Assembly: GCF_000003815.2 (NCBI RefSeq)
Contig: NC_049986.1
Span: 13,575,805 to 13,639,804, forward strand
Length of the DNA: 64,000 nt
Source of the DNA: Branchiostoma floridae
Lineage: Eukaryota; Chordata; Leptocardii; Amphioxiformes; Branchiostomatidae
Direction: 5' to 3'
Shown here: in pieces, positions 1 through 20,488 of the stretch
How the letters are laid out: the number at the start of each line of letters is the position of its first letter
How positions within the stretch are numbered: the stretch's first letter is position 1
Notes under the pieces: generated by a model
What the model was told of the DNA's origin: nothing
The model's database searches: none
The model's input: the letters and a program-made list of their open reading frames with translations, nothing else
Made by a program: the position numbers and the translations under genes

Positions 1-902
1 AGGGACAATCACTGTTGATAAATTCCAAGTCTCTGTTGTAAAAACTTTGCTTGGCTTTGTAAATAAGCAGACGCAAGAGCCGGCTGTGATGGCCAACATT
101 CTCTCATTTTCAGGGAGAACATAAAAAATCCACTGGCCAGTGGAGAGGGCAGTATAAACACCAGTAACATGAAATGTCTGCGTCGCTGCTCTTTTCAAAC
201 TCCTAGGAAGCACAACCGAACACCGTTGGTCTGAAAGTTGATTGGTTGCTGTCCATCACAGCCCTCTTGCCTGTTTATCGCATCCATCCTCAGATCTCTC
301 ACACGGCGTACAGTTTGGTTCGGGATTGGATTTACCCCTCTGCACTCCCCCTTCCCCATCCCAACTTAGACTTCTGAATCTTCACGTCCGGACAACTTAT
401 GTACCATACATAGGCAGCGTCAGAGTTCCTTCCCTACCCCTCTGATCCCTAACCAATACCTGTACACGGTGTGAGAACAGTACCAATACTGTCACTACCT
501 ACAATGTGCTGATGTACTTCAGTATATCACAACCTCTTCAGTGTCAGCCATAAGAGACAAAGAAATTGTCTATTTTTATAAAGTTTGGATACTTGTCATG
601 TATACTCTTAAGAAAATTATCCTTCGGGAAGTTACTTCTGTGTATCTTGAAATGTAGGCTAACAATATTGTCCACCCAATAAAAGGTGCATCGCCATGCA
701 TTCTGTTGTCCATTGTGTCGCAATCTATACTTACTGTTAGCGTAGTGTATTAATATAACTGAACTACAATGTATTTAGAGTGATTCATATACACATACAG
801 GGCTCGAAATACCAGCTGTGCAGTTAGTGCTGGCATCTACCTGCACTTAACCTGCACTGGTCCATGTATTGGGTTTTATACATAAATGTCAATGTAGGTG
901 TA
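1..902. other. Left edge, no gene recognised
   Basis: No reading frame here resembles a known protein. An AATAAA hexamer on the plus strand at 678-683 could be the polyadenylation signal of a plus-strand gene lying mostly outside the window, in which case the first ~700 bases would be its 3' untranslated region. That is inference only. The stretch at about 798-860 (a motif reading CAGGGCTCGAAATAC followed by TGCACTTAA-type words) resembles, in inverted form, sequence at 62100-62160, so it may be part of a dispersed repeat. Confidence 0.3.
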
Positions 903-1336
903 TATCAAACCTGGGCACTGAACAACACTCTGGCAGCCCGGCTCGACGGATTCGACTCTAGAGCTCTGAGGAGGATCACTGGCACCCGTTGGCACGAGCA
1001 CGTGCGCAACAGTGAACTCAGGGAGCTGACCGGACAACCTCCTGCCTCCTCCCTTGCAGCCATGAGAAGGGTTCGATGGTACGGGCACGTCCTCCGGCTC
1101 CCTCCAGAGCACCCCACCAGAGCCCTGCTCGACTTCAACCCAAAGCAGGCAGGATGGCGTCGCCCACGGGGGAAGCCCCGCACCCGCTGGATGGACGTGG
1201 TGTCCCGAGATCTGCGCACCATTAACATCACCCCCCACCAGGCGCAGCTTGCAGCGACAAACAGAGGATGGTGGAGGTCCCTAGTGAATTCAGTCGGCTC
1301 TACGCACCACGTGCAAGAGGATGAGTGAGTGAGTGA
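903..1336 (+). mobile_element. 3' tail of a non-LTR (LINE-type) retrotransposon, C-terminal ORF2 remnant
   Basis: An open frame ending with a stop at about 1328 reads like the region after the reverse transcriptase domain in many invertebrate LINE ORF2 proteins. It has an LRRITGTRWHEHVRN-like segment, then RRVRWYGHVLRLP, then RGKPRTRWMDVVSRDL, and ends with a WWRSLV-type motif. These are the hallmarks seen at the end of endonuclease/reverse transcriptase ORFs. The RT and endonuclease domains themselves are missing, so this is a 5'-truncated insertion, the usual outcome of target-primed reverse transcription. The element ends in a short (GAGT)n tail at 1321-1336. The frame is still open for about 140 codons, which suggests a fairly recent insertion. 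It lies downstream of the 3' end of DHX33 and is on the opposite strand. The clade is not determined. Confidence 0.75.
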
Positions 1337-1913
1337 GGTGTATATGGATTGTTATTAGCTACATTGACTGGCACCACCTATGAAGTATACAAGAAAAAAT
1401 AGCAATGGTTCCTGAGCAATTTTAGTATGATCCAATTCTAACTGGCCCTTCAGTGGCTGAACTAAACAGAATACTGAGATAAAATACTAGAAATAGATAA
1501 AAGCTATCTTTAACAAACTAATACTAGTAAGCAAGGTTTTGTCTTTGAAGAACTGGAAAAATATCTGTTATGTACACTTCTGAGTATGACCTGACAAAAA
1601 GAAACCAACCAGTTAGTCTCAGTTACACTCTTACCAGAAATCCTTTACACTAACTATAATTGAAAATGCAAACAAAAATGTCAACTAACCATTACACTAT
1701 GTTATCAAGTAGAATAATGCATCATCTACTGTGAATGCAAATATGTCATTGTCCAAGAAGACCAACTTGACAGCTGAGGTACATGTAGTGTTCTGCAGTA
1801 GACTCCTACTTGTTTCTTACTGTCCACAAACTTGGCTCTTGAAAGTGTTCATTAGTTGATATTAAAAACGAAGAAAAACTTCTCCCACCAGATTGAATTC
1901 TGAATCATCAGAA
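1337..1913. other. DHX33 3' untranslated/flanking region
   Basis: This lies just downstream of the DHX33 stop codon, which is on the minus strand. I see no coding potential. The 3' untranslated region of DHX33 must start here, but I found no clear AATAAA on the minus strand to fix its end. Confidence 0.4.
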
Positions 1914-9715
<7,802 letters not shown>

Positions 9716-10721
9716 GGTGCAACGCTACTGCCCGTCTTGTTTCCACACTGGAGAGCCTACAATTAACAGTACAAAGAACAAGTTTGCCAAAACTAACACT
9801 TCACAGGTACCTTCGCAAGCAAATTTACATTTGTGTTGTATGTACACAGTGATGAATTTAGCTCGTGTAAGTTAGCACAATGTTGGCTCAACCAAGGAGG
9901 TCTTCATTTAACCTCATTGGCTCAACTATATCAAGCTAAAGCCGTGCACAGGCATGCAGCATTTACCATTTTCAGCATTTGCCTGAATTTTTACCTGCAC
10001 AGAAGAATCAAACATGTCAAGTTCTTGCTCACGAAAGAATAATCCAGAGTCGGTATGGGTATGTTCCTCTCACATAAAGATGATTCAGAAGACCAGGAAT
10101 CAAACCATATGACGAATTTACGTTAAAAAGACAAACTAGACCCACACTTTCACACTTCATTCACAGCTGCTAGTTTGGTCGAGTTTACTCATACATAGGG
10201 GTGGTGGAATATTTTAAAACTCGTAACAAAAGCTTGATGTAAGTCAACATAAAATGTAAGTTATATTTTTAAATGTAGTTATACATAATAAGTATGAAAT
10301 TGTTATCTGTATCTTGTGAATATGTGTAAAATCCGTATCTAAATATATGTGAACATGGCCTCTACTAGAATAATGGTTTGATCTAAAAATAGTAGTTTAT
10401 TTGTAGATAGCATACGAATTTGAGTTTAAATATTTTTATGATATCTTTTTGTGTGACAACGAAATCACGTCATAAAAGTTGTCTTCTCTTTGATTTTCTA
10501 TTGTTAAATCCTTTGTTACATATTATAACGGCAAGTATGAAAACAGCTGCGTTCTGAATCGTAGGTGATAAATTAATGCTCATGTTTCAGCTTACTTTTT
10601 CATCAGAAAATTCATTTGTTGTGATCGACGCGCGAGTTGAGTTTACATTTTCGGATTCCTGTGCCTGGATAGGCCTTCTTTCACATCCTTGATTAACAGA
10701 ACTAACCTGGTACTATAAAGG
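9716..10721. promoter_or_regulatory. Shared upstream region of DHX33 and UBL5 (divergent promoter)
   Basis: DHX33 starts at 9715 on the minus strand and UBL5 runs away on the plus strand, so this interval must hold the start sites of both. A consensus plus-strand donor (AAGG followed by GTGAGT, GT at 10722-10723) suggests that a non-coding first exon of UBL5 ends at 10721. A CpG-bearing patch (GATCGACGCGCGAG) lies at about 10624. The exact start sites cannot be read from the sequence. A stretch at about 9945-10000 resembles the dispersed repeat near 800 and 62100. Confidence 0.5.
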
Positions 10722-11218
10722 GTGAGTACAACAAACCAACAACTCTTTCTATTTCACACTTTTACTGCAGTTGTTGGTTAGGTTTTTGCACATGTAACGT
10801 CATGGGGGAGGGGGGTGATTTTGGAACGTTGCGTTCATAACTTGCTATGATATTTTAGAGTAGTTGTATTATCTTACTCGTTGTGATAGTTACTGGTTAA
10901 AAGCACAAGTTACGAATTATTGATAATAGCTTTCGTTGATTTTGTGATATGTGACGAAATATTTGATTGACGTAAAAATTAATGATTTGTTCAGTTCCGA
11001 TCCCAGTTACTCATTTGCAGATCAGCAAAATTATCTGGCGCCAGATGTAGCTTGCAGCTTTGGGCTGTGCGTGCTTTCATCATAGGTTTCAGTACACCGA
11101 GCACCTTCACTAACTGGTTAGAGGGTACTGGGAAAGAAATTCTTATTATAAGAAGATAGTGATGACATGCCTTAAAATTGTGTTGTTGTCTCCACAGTTC
11201 TTCAGCTGAACTTGAGCC

Positions 11219-13776
11219 ATGATTGAAGTAACGTGTAACGATCGACTGGGGAAGAAAGTCAGGGTCAAGTGCAAGTATCCTTTGCCTGCAAACTGCAAAT
11301 TGTTTTGTATTTAACTTGACATGAATTACATGCAGTGAAGATCTGCTTACATCAATATTACTGCAATGATATTACTTTTGTTGCAAACTACATGGTTGCC
11401 AACAATTGCCGACGGCATGTGCACATGTGCATCCTATCGAGAGTTCCATCAAACATACTTTACCTGTGTGTTTGATGGTTCTTGTTCTTCTCACAGCTCC
11501 CGTATCAGATTGGTCATCAATTTAGATTGTAGCCCATACCAGTGCAGTACGGAGCCTTGCTCAGGTACATTTTAAGTTCCTTAACCAGCTTCCAGCACTG
11601 ATGACACGGTGGGTGACTTGAAGAAATTGGTAGCAGCTCAGACAGGAACAAGATGGGAGAAAATAGTGCTCAAGAAATGGTAAGACTACCATGTACATAC
11701 ATAACTTTTGTATTGACTGGATGGCCCTGTCAGCCAAAACTGCTCTTCCCAGAGGGCCAGTGTGAGCAAGTAGGCGATCACAGGAACATGAATAAATTAA
11801 TACAAAAAATAGACAAATAAATACTGCACAGTTAACGAATTATGCAAAAATCATGATTATCACATTATTATCACCCACTGCTGTCAACTCTCTTTTTCAG
11901 ATTCTTTTTTCCTAAACATGACTTACTCCTTTGTATTCCAGGTACACAATCTTTAAGGACCACATCACATTGGGAGACTGTATCCTTTTATAATATTGTC
12001 ACGTATCATATTCATAGCTCTTTGTGAACCTCTGAAATAACAAACTTACTTAAGAAAATGAGGTGGGTTCAAATCAAGTCTTTAACCTCCTAATTCATAG
12101 TTGTCAACTACCTGGTGTGCTTGATTGTTGTCTATTGTGATTATTAGTCTGTGACCAGACCCTCTGGTCGACAGACTTTTAGTTTTGTCACGTTTACGCG
12201 CGTTCGCAGCTGTATCTGTATGTTCCCGTTGTCTGAATTCTATGTGGTTTGGCAGGTCCTTTGTACTGAGGTTGACGATGATGCACGTGAACTTTTTTTT
12301 GCGGCAGGTGGTTTTATTATGGATTTTATAAAAATAACACCCCTACAATTTGTTCGTCTTGCGGTGTTTTGGTCCAGATCCTCTGTATGTGGGTCATGGT
12401 GTCATTGGAATTTGTCAAGCAGATGCGTGGTGTTACCTGATCGTCAAAGTTATTCGCGTTCGCATCGGTATCTGCATGTTCCCGTTGTCGCATACGTACG
12501 TTGTTTGGCAGGTCATCTGCACTGAGGTTGATGATGATGCACGTTGTTTTTTTGTTGTTGTTTTTGCGGCAGTTGGTTTTATTAGGGACGCAATAAAAAT
12601 AACACCCCTACAAAATGTTCATCTTTCGGTGTATTAGTCCAGATCCCCTGTATATGGGTCATGCTGTAATTGAGATATTGCAAGCAGATGCGGGATGTTC
12701 TCTGGTCGTCAATGTAACGCGCGTTCGCATCTATATCTGCATGTTCCCGTTGTCGCATACGTTTGTGGTTTGGCAGGTTCTCTACACATAGTTGGACGAT
12801 GATGCAAGGTGTTTTATTTTTTCGGCAGCTGTTTTTATTATGTATGTAATAATTTCAGAAATCACCCCTGCAAATTGTACGTTTCACAGTGTATTGGCCC
12901 ATGTCTGCATATGGTGCCCGTTGAGGTAATTGGGTATAGTTAAGCAGATGCGCGATATGTGCAAGAATTTTACGCGCGTTTGCTTTCTACCTCTTATTCA
13001 ACAAGTTTATCCGTACTACTTTATGTACCAGCATCATGGACCCCGGGATTCACCCACACTGTGTCATGCTACCTTATGGCTTCACACTAGTTAAAAACTT
13101 ATCGCACAGTTCATCATCAACAGCTGTGTGTTATCGTATGTGGGACATGGGAACCGACATCTAATGTTCCACTAATGACCCTGTCAATCAAATACCTCCT
13201 GTCGCCGTTTGCAATGAAGCGTGTAAGAATTCTCGTCCCAAATGAAGTTTAGCCATATTATATTCCCGGACTTCGACTAAGAAACATCAAGGTCCTATTC
13301 CGTGCTTCATACTTATTACGTCCATAACAGAAACATGTTAATACTTGGTGCGTTTGTCAGTCTGCCTGTCGGTCTTGTAGGTGTGTCTGTGTGTGAATGT
13401 GCCTGTGTATTAGAGTAGACCATCCGGTAACTTATCGTCACCATATCTTTTAGACTTTGGCCACATGTTATCTCACAATCCATACCTGTTTAGTAAGATT
13501 CACATGACACAGAAATATTAGGCAACTTTAGATACAACGATATATCTAACACCATGAAAAGAATCATATAGGATATAAGCACAACGTCACACACCAAAGA
13601 AGACAAAACAACCAACATATACCAGACCGACGTCACAGACTATGTTACCTACGGTCACTTGTTAGTTTTCTTTTTTCTTACATCGGTACATCAATTTTAC
13701 GTTGTGAAATGCCTCCTTGACTCCCTGCTCAGATGAGATTCATGATGGGATGAACCTGGAACTGTACTACCAGTAG
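11219..13776 (+). CDS. UBL5: UBL5 / Hub1, ubiquitin-like protein 5 (4 coding exons)
   Basis: Exons 11219-11274, 11596-11679, 11942-11979 and 13733-13776 join in frame to exactly 73 residues, the length of human UBL5. The start reads [18 protein letters not shown] and the end reads GMNLELYYQ. Like all Hub1 proteins it ends in a Tyr-Tyr motif plus one residue and lacks the Gly-Gly tail needed for ubiquitin-type conjugation. Known role: non-covalent binding to spliceosome factors (the Snu66/SART1 HIND element), affecting alternative 5' splice-site use; in animals also linked to the mitochondrial unfolded-protein response and the Fanconi pathway. An acceptor at 11196-11197 opens the exon with the start codon, so a non-coding exon lies upstream (probable donor at 10722). 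The third intron (11980-13732) is unusually long for this gene and contains a tandem repeat. The final exon codes for only 14 residues. Confidence 0.97.
12150..12990. repeat. Tandem repeat of about 260 bp, about three copies, in UBL5 intron 3
   Basis: The anchor CGTTCGCA recurs at 12201, 12457 and 12722, and a decayed form (CGTTTGCT) at 12977: spacings of 256, 265 and 255 bp. Each unit keeps TGTTCCCGTTGTC, TTTGGCAGGT, GATGATGCA, a T-rich run before GCGGCAG, ATAACACCCCTAC and AAGCAGATGCG in the same order. The last copy is the most diverged. Overlapping reading frames at 12151-12637 are by-products of the repeat. Confidence 0.9.
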
Positions 13777-14349
13777 TGGAGACAGAGGGCGCTTTTTCTT
13801 TCATTCTTAGTGAGGAGTAATCAACTAACCTGGACTGGTACTGTTGGGGGGAGAGGTTGGGTAGCACAAACCCAGGGCCATATTATATTATCACCCTTGT
13901 GTAATACCTATTGAAGCTACAGCTAAAATGCCTGGAGGGAACTTGCAACTCCGTCTTTCAGCCTTAGATTACTTGTATGGTGGCAAGGGCAAGTCCAGAT
14001 AGTGCTTACTGAAACATGTAAATACTAGCATATCATTATCCCCATGTCTTTTGTATACAAGTATGTGGTGTTTACTTGTAGCAGCCAATTACATGTTCTT
14101 GTAAAGCTATGGTCATTATGATTTTTCTTACCGACGAGTGGTTTTGGATGATCTTGTTTATGGTACATGTAGCTGGTAAGTTACGAAAGCTCAAATGACC
14201 CAAAAAAGTATTTAGAATAAGGTGGACAATAGACAAGATGTAGAGGGTAGTAAGTTTATGCATCAATTGGTGTCAGAAGCAATATTTCTGTGTACCCATA
14301 GGTTTTACTTTTCAAGCATAAAATGGTTTCATAAATCAGTTACAGTTTG
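13777..14349. other. UBL5 3' untranslated/flanking region
   Basis: No coding potential is seen after the UBL5 stop. An ATTAAA at about 14463-14468, before the assembly gap, is a possible polyadenylation signal for UBL5. ETFB converges from the other side. Confidence 0.4.
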
Positions 14350-14405
14350 GGGAGTGTCGCATAAGTCACAGTTGTAACTTACAACTGTGACTTATGGACA
14401 CTCCC
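14350..14405. repeat. Near-perfect hairpin (28/27-bp arms, 1-nt loop)
   Basis: The left arm 14350-14377 and right arm 14379-14405 are reverse complements except for one extra G at 14359. The centre reads GTTGTAACTTACAAC. The arms carry GGGAGTGTC and ATAAGTCACAG. The loop is a single base, so in DNA this would be a cruciform-prone palindrome. It lies between the convergent 3' ends of UBL5 and ETFB. Confidence 0.92.
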
Positions 14406-14501
14406 ATCTTGTACTAGGTATGCATGCCTTTGTTACTCAAAGTGCATTGTGTCATCTCTTTCATTAAAACATTTTCATTTATCCTGTACTGGATCATTGA
14501 G

Positions 14502-14601
14502 NNNNNNNNNNNNNNNNNNNNNNNNNNNNNNNNNNNNNNNNNNNNNNNNNNNNNNNNNNNNNNNNNNNNNNNNNNNNNNNNNNNNNNNNNNNNNNNNNNN
14601 N
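14502..14601. other. Assembly gap (100 N)
   Basis: A run of exactly 100 N, the conventional size for a gap of unknown length. It lies between the UBL5 and ETFB 3' ends. Confidence 0.99.
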
Positions 14602-14672
14602 AACAATCTCACCAAATGGTGGCTTTCTTCCCATGTGTAGAAAGAGACTGACAATCTCTGAGGCACAACTCT

Positions 14673-14678
14673 TTTATT
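14673..14678 (-). terminator. Probable ETFB polyadenylation signal
   Basis: TTTATT on the plus strand is AATAAA on the minus strand, about 320 bases beyond the ETFB stop codon. Cleavage would then fall at about 14650. Confidence 0.5.
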
Positions 14679-14999
14679 TACAGAAATGATGGAAGCAGCA
14701 TATTACATCATCTGGTCTCTACACTGGCAACTCAACCTATAGCTTCACATGTCTGATCAATATATCATTCAGGTTTGAAAGTAGAATACTGATACTAAAG
14801 TATGCAACATGCCTCGAATATTTTCACAATTTCCTACCAGAAAATGGCTGTGGAAGTCATATTGAGATGCATATGTGCAGATATATAGCCTATGAAGCCT
14901 TGTAGTTTTAGCTGAACTAAACAAAAATTACAGGACTTCAAGTCTTCCAATTCAAGTATTATCCTCTGCAAATCAATGAGTATTGTGTTGAGGACTGTG

Positions 15000-17709
<2,710 letters not shown>

Positions 17710-18112
17710 TTTGCAAAACTGGGGAGAGAGCGCGGCCAAAGCACACCCTATATCATAAGATCAAAAAGAATAGACACAAAATCTTACTTAATAAAAATAA
17801 TTTTTATCGTAAAAAAATAAGTAACTGATTCTACGACTACTTTTTTGTTGCGTAAAGAACTTCTAAGGTACAATTTTAGTTTGGTAAATGTCATTTATTA
17901 CGTTAGTCTGCGATGAGGTTACCTAAGGTTATGACGTAGCGGAACAATCTGCGCATGCCTGATGGCCTCACGACCTCGATTTGCGTTTTGACGTTCCTGC
18001 AAAATTTTGGGCATGTGAAACGTTACAAGTAGCACGTACAGCTTCCCTCTTAAATCTGCGGCTCTTAAGACGTGGTGAAGCTAGTAAAAGACATCTTCAA
18101 GATTCCTCAGAC
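17710..18112. promoter_or_regulatory. Bidirectional promoter of ETFB and PPP1R11
   Basis: Only about 400 bp separate the two divergent start codons. The interval holds TGCGCATGC (17950-17958), which matches the NRF1 core (fitting for a nuclear gene of mitochondrial metabolism such as ETFB), and a TGACGTAG CRE/ATF half-site at 17932-17939. No TATA box is obvious near either start. The reading frame upstream of the PPP1R11 start is open for some distance but lacks an in-frame ATG, so 18113 is kept as the start. Confidence 0.55.
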
Positions 18113-19598
18113 ATGGCTGAGGCATCAGCAACGTCTACAACTACCGAAGTAGAGGTGGAAGAAAGAGTAAGTCGAACTTCCGTATCATAAAACAAAATCC
18201 AAACACAAATTTTTGCAGTTTATGGTATCTAGTCTACTGCACACTTCTTCATGTGTATTGTGTATACTACATACTTAGTATGTGTATACTACAAACATAC
18301 TATTTGTCATCTGAGCTTATGATCAGCTTGATATAGAAGCTAGGACCCAAAAGTCTACATGTATGTATTGCCAGTTGAACTTGAAGCAACTGTTTGTCAC
18401 CCCCTCATCCACTGATCCAGCATGAGGACCAGGTCACACTGAGACTGAAGAAACCAGACACTGACAAGAAGGTGAAGTGGGAGGAAGGCACGGTGGACAA
18501 CGAGCATATGGACAAGAAGAAATCCAAATGTAAGTTTGTAACCAACCTTGTGCTATAAACCTCCTTGATCTAACAAAATATCCATTAAAAGTGAAAGCCA
18601 ATACCTGGATCTATATAGCCATTACAATGTATAACCATAAGTCCATAACTGCCCTTTGGTTTAACACACCCACAACAGGTAAAAGTCTGCACACTTGTAT
18701 TGATCATCTATACAGAACACATGAACATCCAATCAAACCCAAACCTTATACTACTAGTATAATGCATTTATCTTTTTAAGTTCACGGGGATTTAATTTTG
18801 CAGTAGTGAGAACTGTTCGCGGTGGTAACGGGTGGTTTTAAGTTTGCGGTAGCACCATGCATTGTAGTCTCTTAATAGTAGTCTTACTGCCATGGAAAAA
18901 ATGTTCGCAGTGGTTTTAATTGCATGTACTATTTTGAAGCGCTTAAGATTCAAACTAAATGTTACAACATATTATGGAAAGAAACCAGTCATTCTCATGA
19001 TTGTACATGTACTAAAATCATCACTATTGTCTAATTCAGTAAGGACAGTACTGTTATATCAACATATTGATTAGATTATAACACATTATGTTCTGTAATC
19101 AGGTTGCTGTATCTATCACAAACCCCGCAAGTTTGGTGAGAGTTCATCAGAGAGTGAAGGTGATGATGATGATTGTATGTTCCACCACCATGGTCATCGC
19201 AGTAGGAGAAAACATCATCATCATCACGACCATGATCAGGAAAACAAGGATCCCGCAGGCGGTAAGACAGAAACTAAAATTTCGATTGAAAAGGGAAACT
19301 ACTGAACCGTTTTGCCTAATTCCTCATTCTCCATACATGTATATTGTGTCTGAATTTTGGATTGTATGAAATCTCATGTAACAAGAAAACCTTTCATTTG
19401 AGCTTTTAGTATTTGAACAGCTTGAAAATCATACTTATTGCTCTTTCGTGTGCTCCAATTAATGGAGTTACTTGTAATATCTGTCATACTAGTACTTTCC
19501 AGCTTGCAAGTATTAAAGTAACATAACCACGTTCTCTTCTTCTTTTTCCCCCTACCATAGGACCAGAGCCAGGGCCATCTGGTGTAGAGCCAAGCTAA
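18113..19598 (+). CDS. PPP1R11: PPP1R11 / inhibitor-3, protein phosphatase 1 inhibitory subunit (4 exons)
   Basis: Exons 18113-18166, 18421-18529, 19103-19261 and 19561-19598 give 119 residues; human is 126. The conserved core is clear: VTLRLKK, then KVKW (35-38), which occupies the place of the PP1-docking RVxF-type motif, then EEGTVDNEHM, the triple cysteine CCC (55-57), and FGESSSESEGDDDD. A histidine-rich stretch (HHHGHRSRRKHHHHH) follows, richer in His than the human protein. Known roles of the family: a heat-stable, largely disordered inhibitor of PP1 that forms complexes with PP1 and SDS22, and in mammals a reported E3 ubiquitin ligase activity needing the cysteines. The last exon codes for 12 residues ending GPSGVEPS. 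The gene diverges from ETFB and converges on POLR1H. Confidence 0.95.
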
Positions 19599-20158
19599 AG
19601 TACATTGTGCAGAAGTCATGTAGTACATATTGGAAGTCATGTAGAGAAGACATGCGGCGAGGATGAGTGAGTGAGAGATGTAGAGTTTGAACGTTTGTAT
19701 TCTGGTACTGAAAGGTGGTGGTTTAACCACCAGTACAGTTTTAGTATCTATGTGAGGTGCGCACTGTGAATAGAACTTGTTTGGGTTGAGATATTTTGTG
19801 ATGCTCAAACGTGTGGAGGTCATTGTGAAATATGGGATATCTACATGTAAGTGACAAACCAAGTGTTGCTTAAGTAAAATCTATGCATCATTAAAGGGTG
19901 ATGAGCTTATGACAGTTTTATTGAGTTGCATACATTTATTTTTTTTGTATCACATTTTCTTGTTAACATCAAGCTTAAATATATCTGACAAACAATTTGA
20001 CTATTGTATGATATAGTCTGGTCTATCAGGCCTCTACAGACTCAACATGTGCTCTTAGTCCTTATTGGAAAGATCAAAGTTCATGTATGTAGAAAGCCCA
20101 TTTTAGCAGAGTCTATGTACAAAGTGAGTCCATTGTACATGTATAATTTCATAATAAA
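19599..20158 (+). terminator. PPP1R11 3' untranslated region with AATAAA
   Basis: The stop at 19596-19598 is followed by AT-rich sequence and an AATAAA at 20153-20158. At about 19645-19675 the phrase GGCGAGGATGAGTGAGTGAG resembles the end of the LINE fragment at 1321-1336, so a very short retrotransposon tail may sit in this untranslated region. POLR1H may end inside the same interval on the other strand (AATAAA on minus at 19922-19917 and 19940-19935). Confidence 0.55.
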
Positions 20159-20488
20159 GCATTTGCTTGTAAAGTAATCATTTTATCTACATTGTTCATA
20201 ATTCATGTACTCATGGTGCATACAAACATTGTAAGTCATCTAATTTGGCCACTAATAGGATCAACAGATGTTGGTACAATATACATCAGTGGATCTCTAC
20301 ATCATTCAAAAACATCCTGGATAAAGACAACACTTATTCAGGATCATCTACTGTCCAACAATGGAGATAATATCTGCAACCAACAAGTGTCTTGATGTAG
20401 TTTCATCCATGACGTTGTGAAGATTGTTGAGTTGTGTCCACCCTTGGTGCAACATGACATAAATCAGTCTTCTCTGTAGCTGAGATGA

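Noticed and set aside
242-445. 67-codon plus-strand frame
   Set aside because: No domain, low-information composition, and it lies in probable untranslated sequence.
12151-12637. Two overlapping frames of 124 and 95 codons
   Set aside because: They lie wholly in the 260-bp tandem repeat of UBL5 intron 3 and mirror each other for that reason.
14424-14666. Frames running through N
   Set aside because: They are created by the assembly gap.
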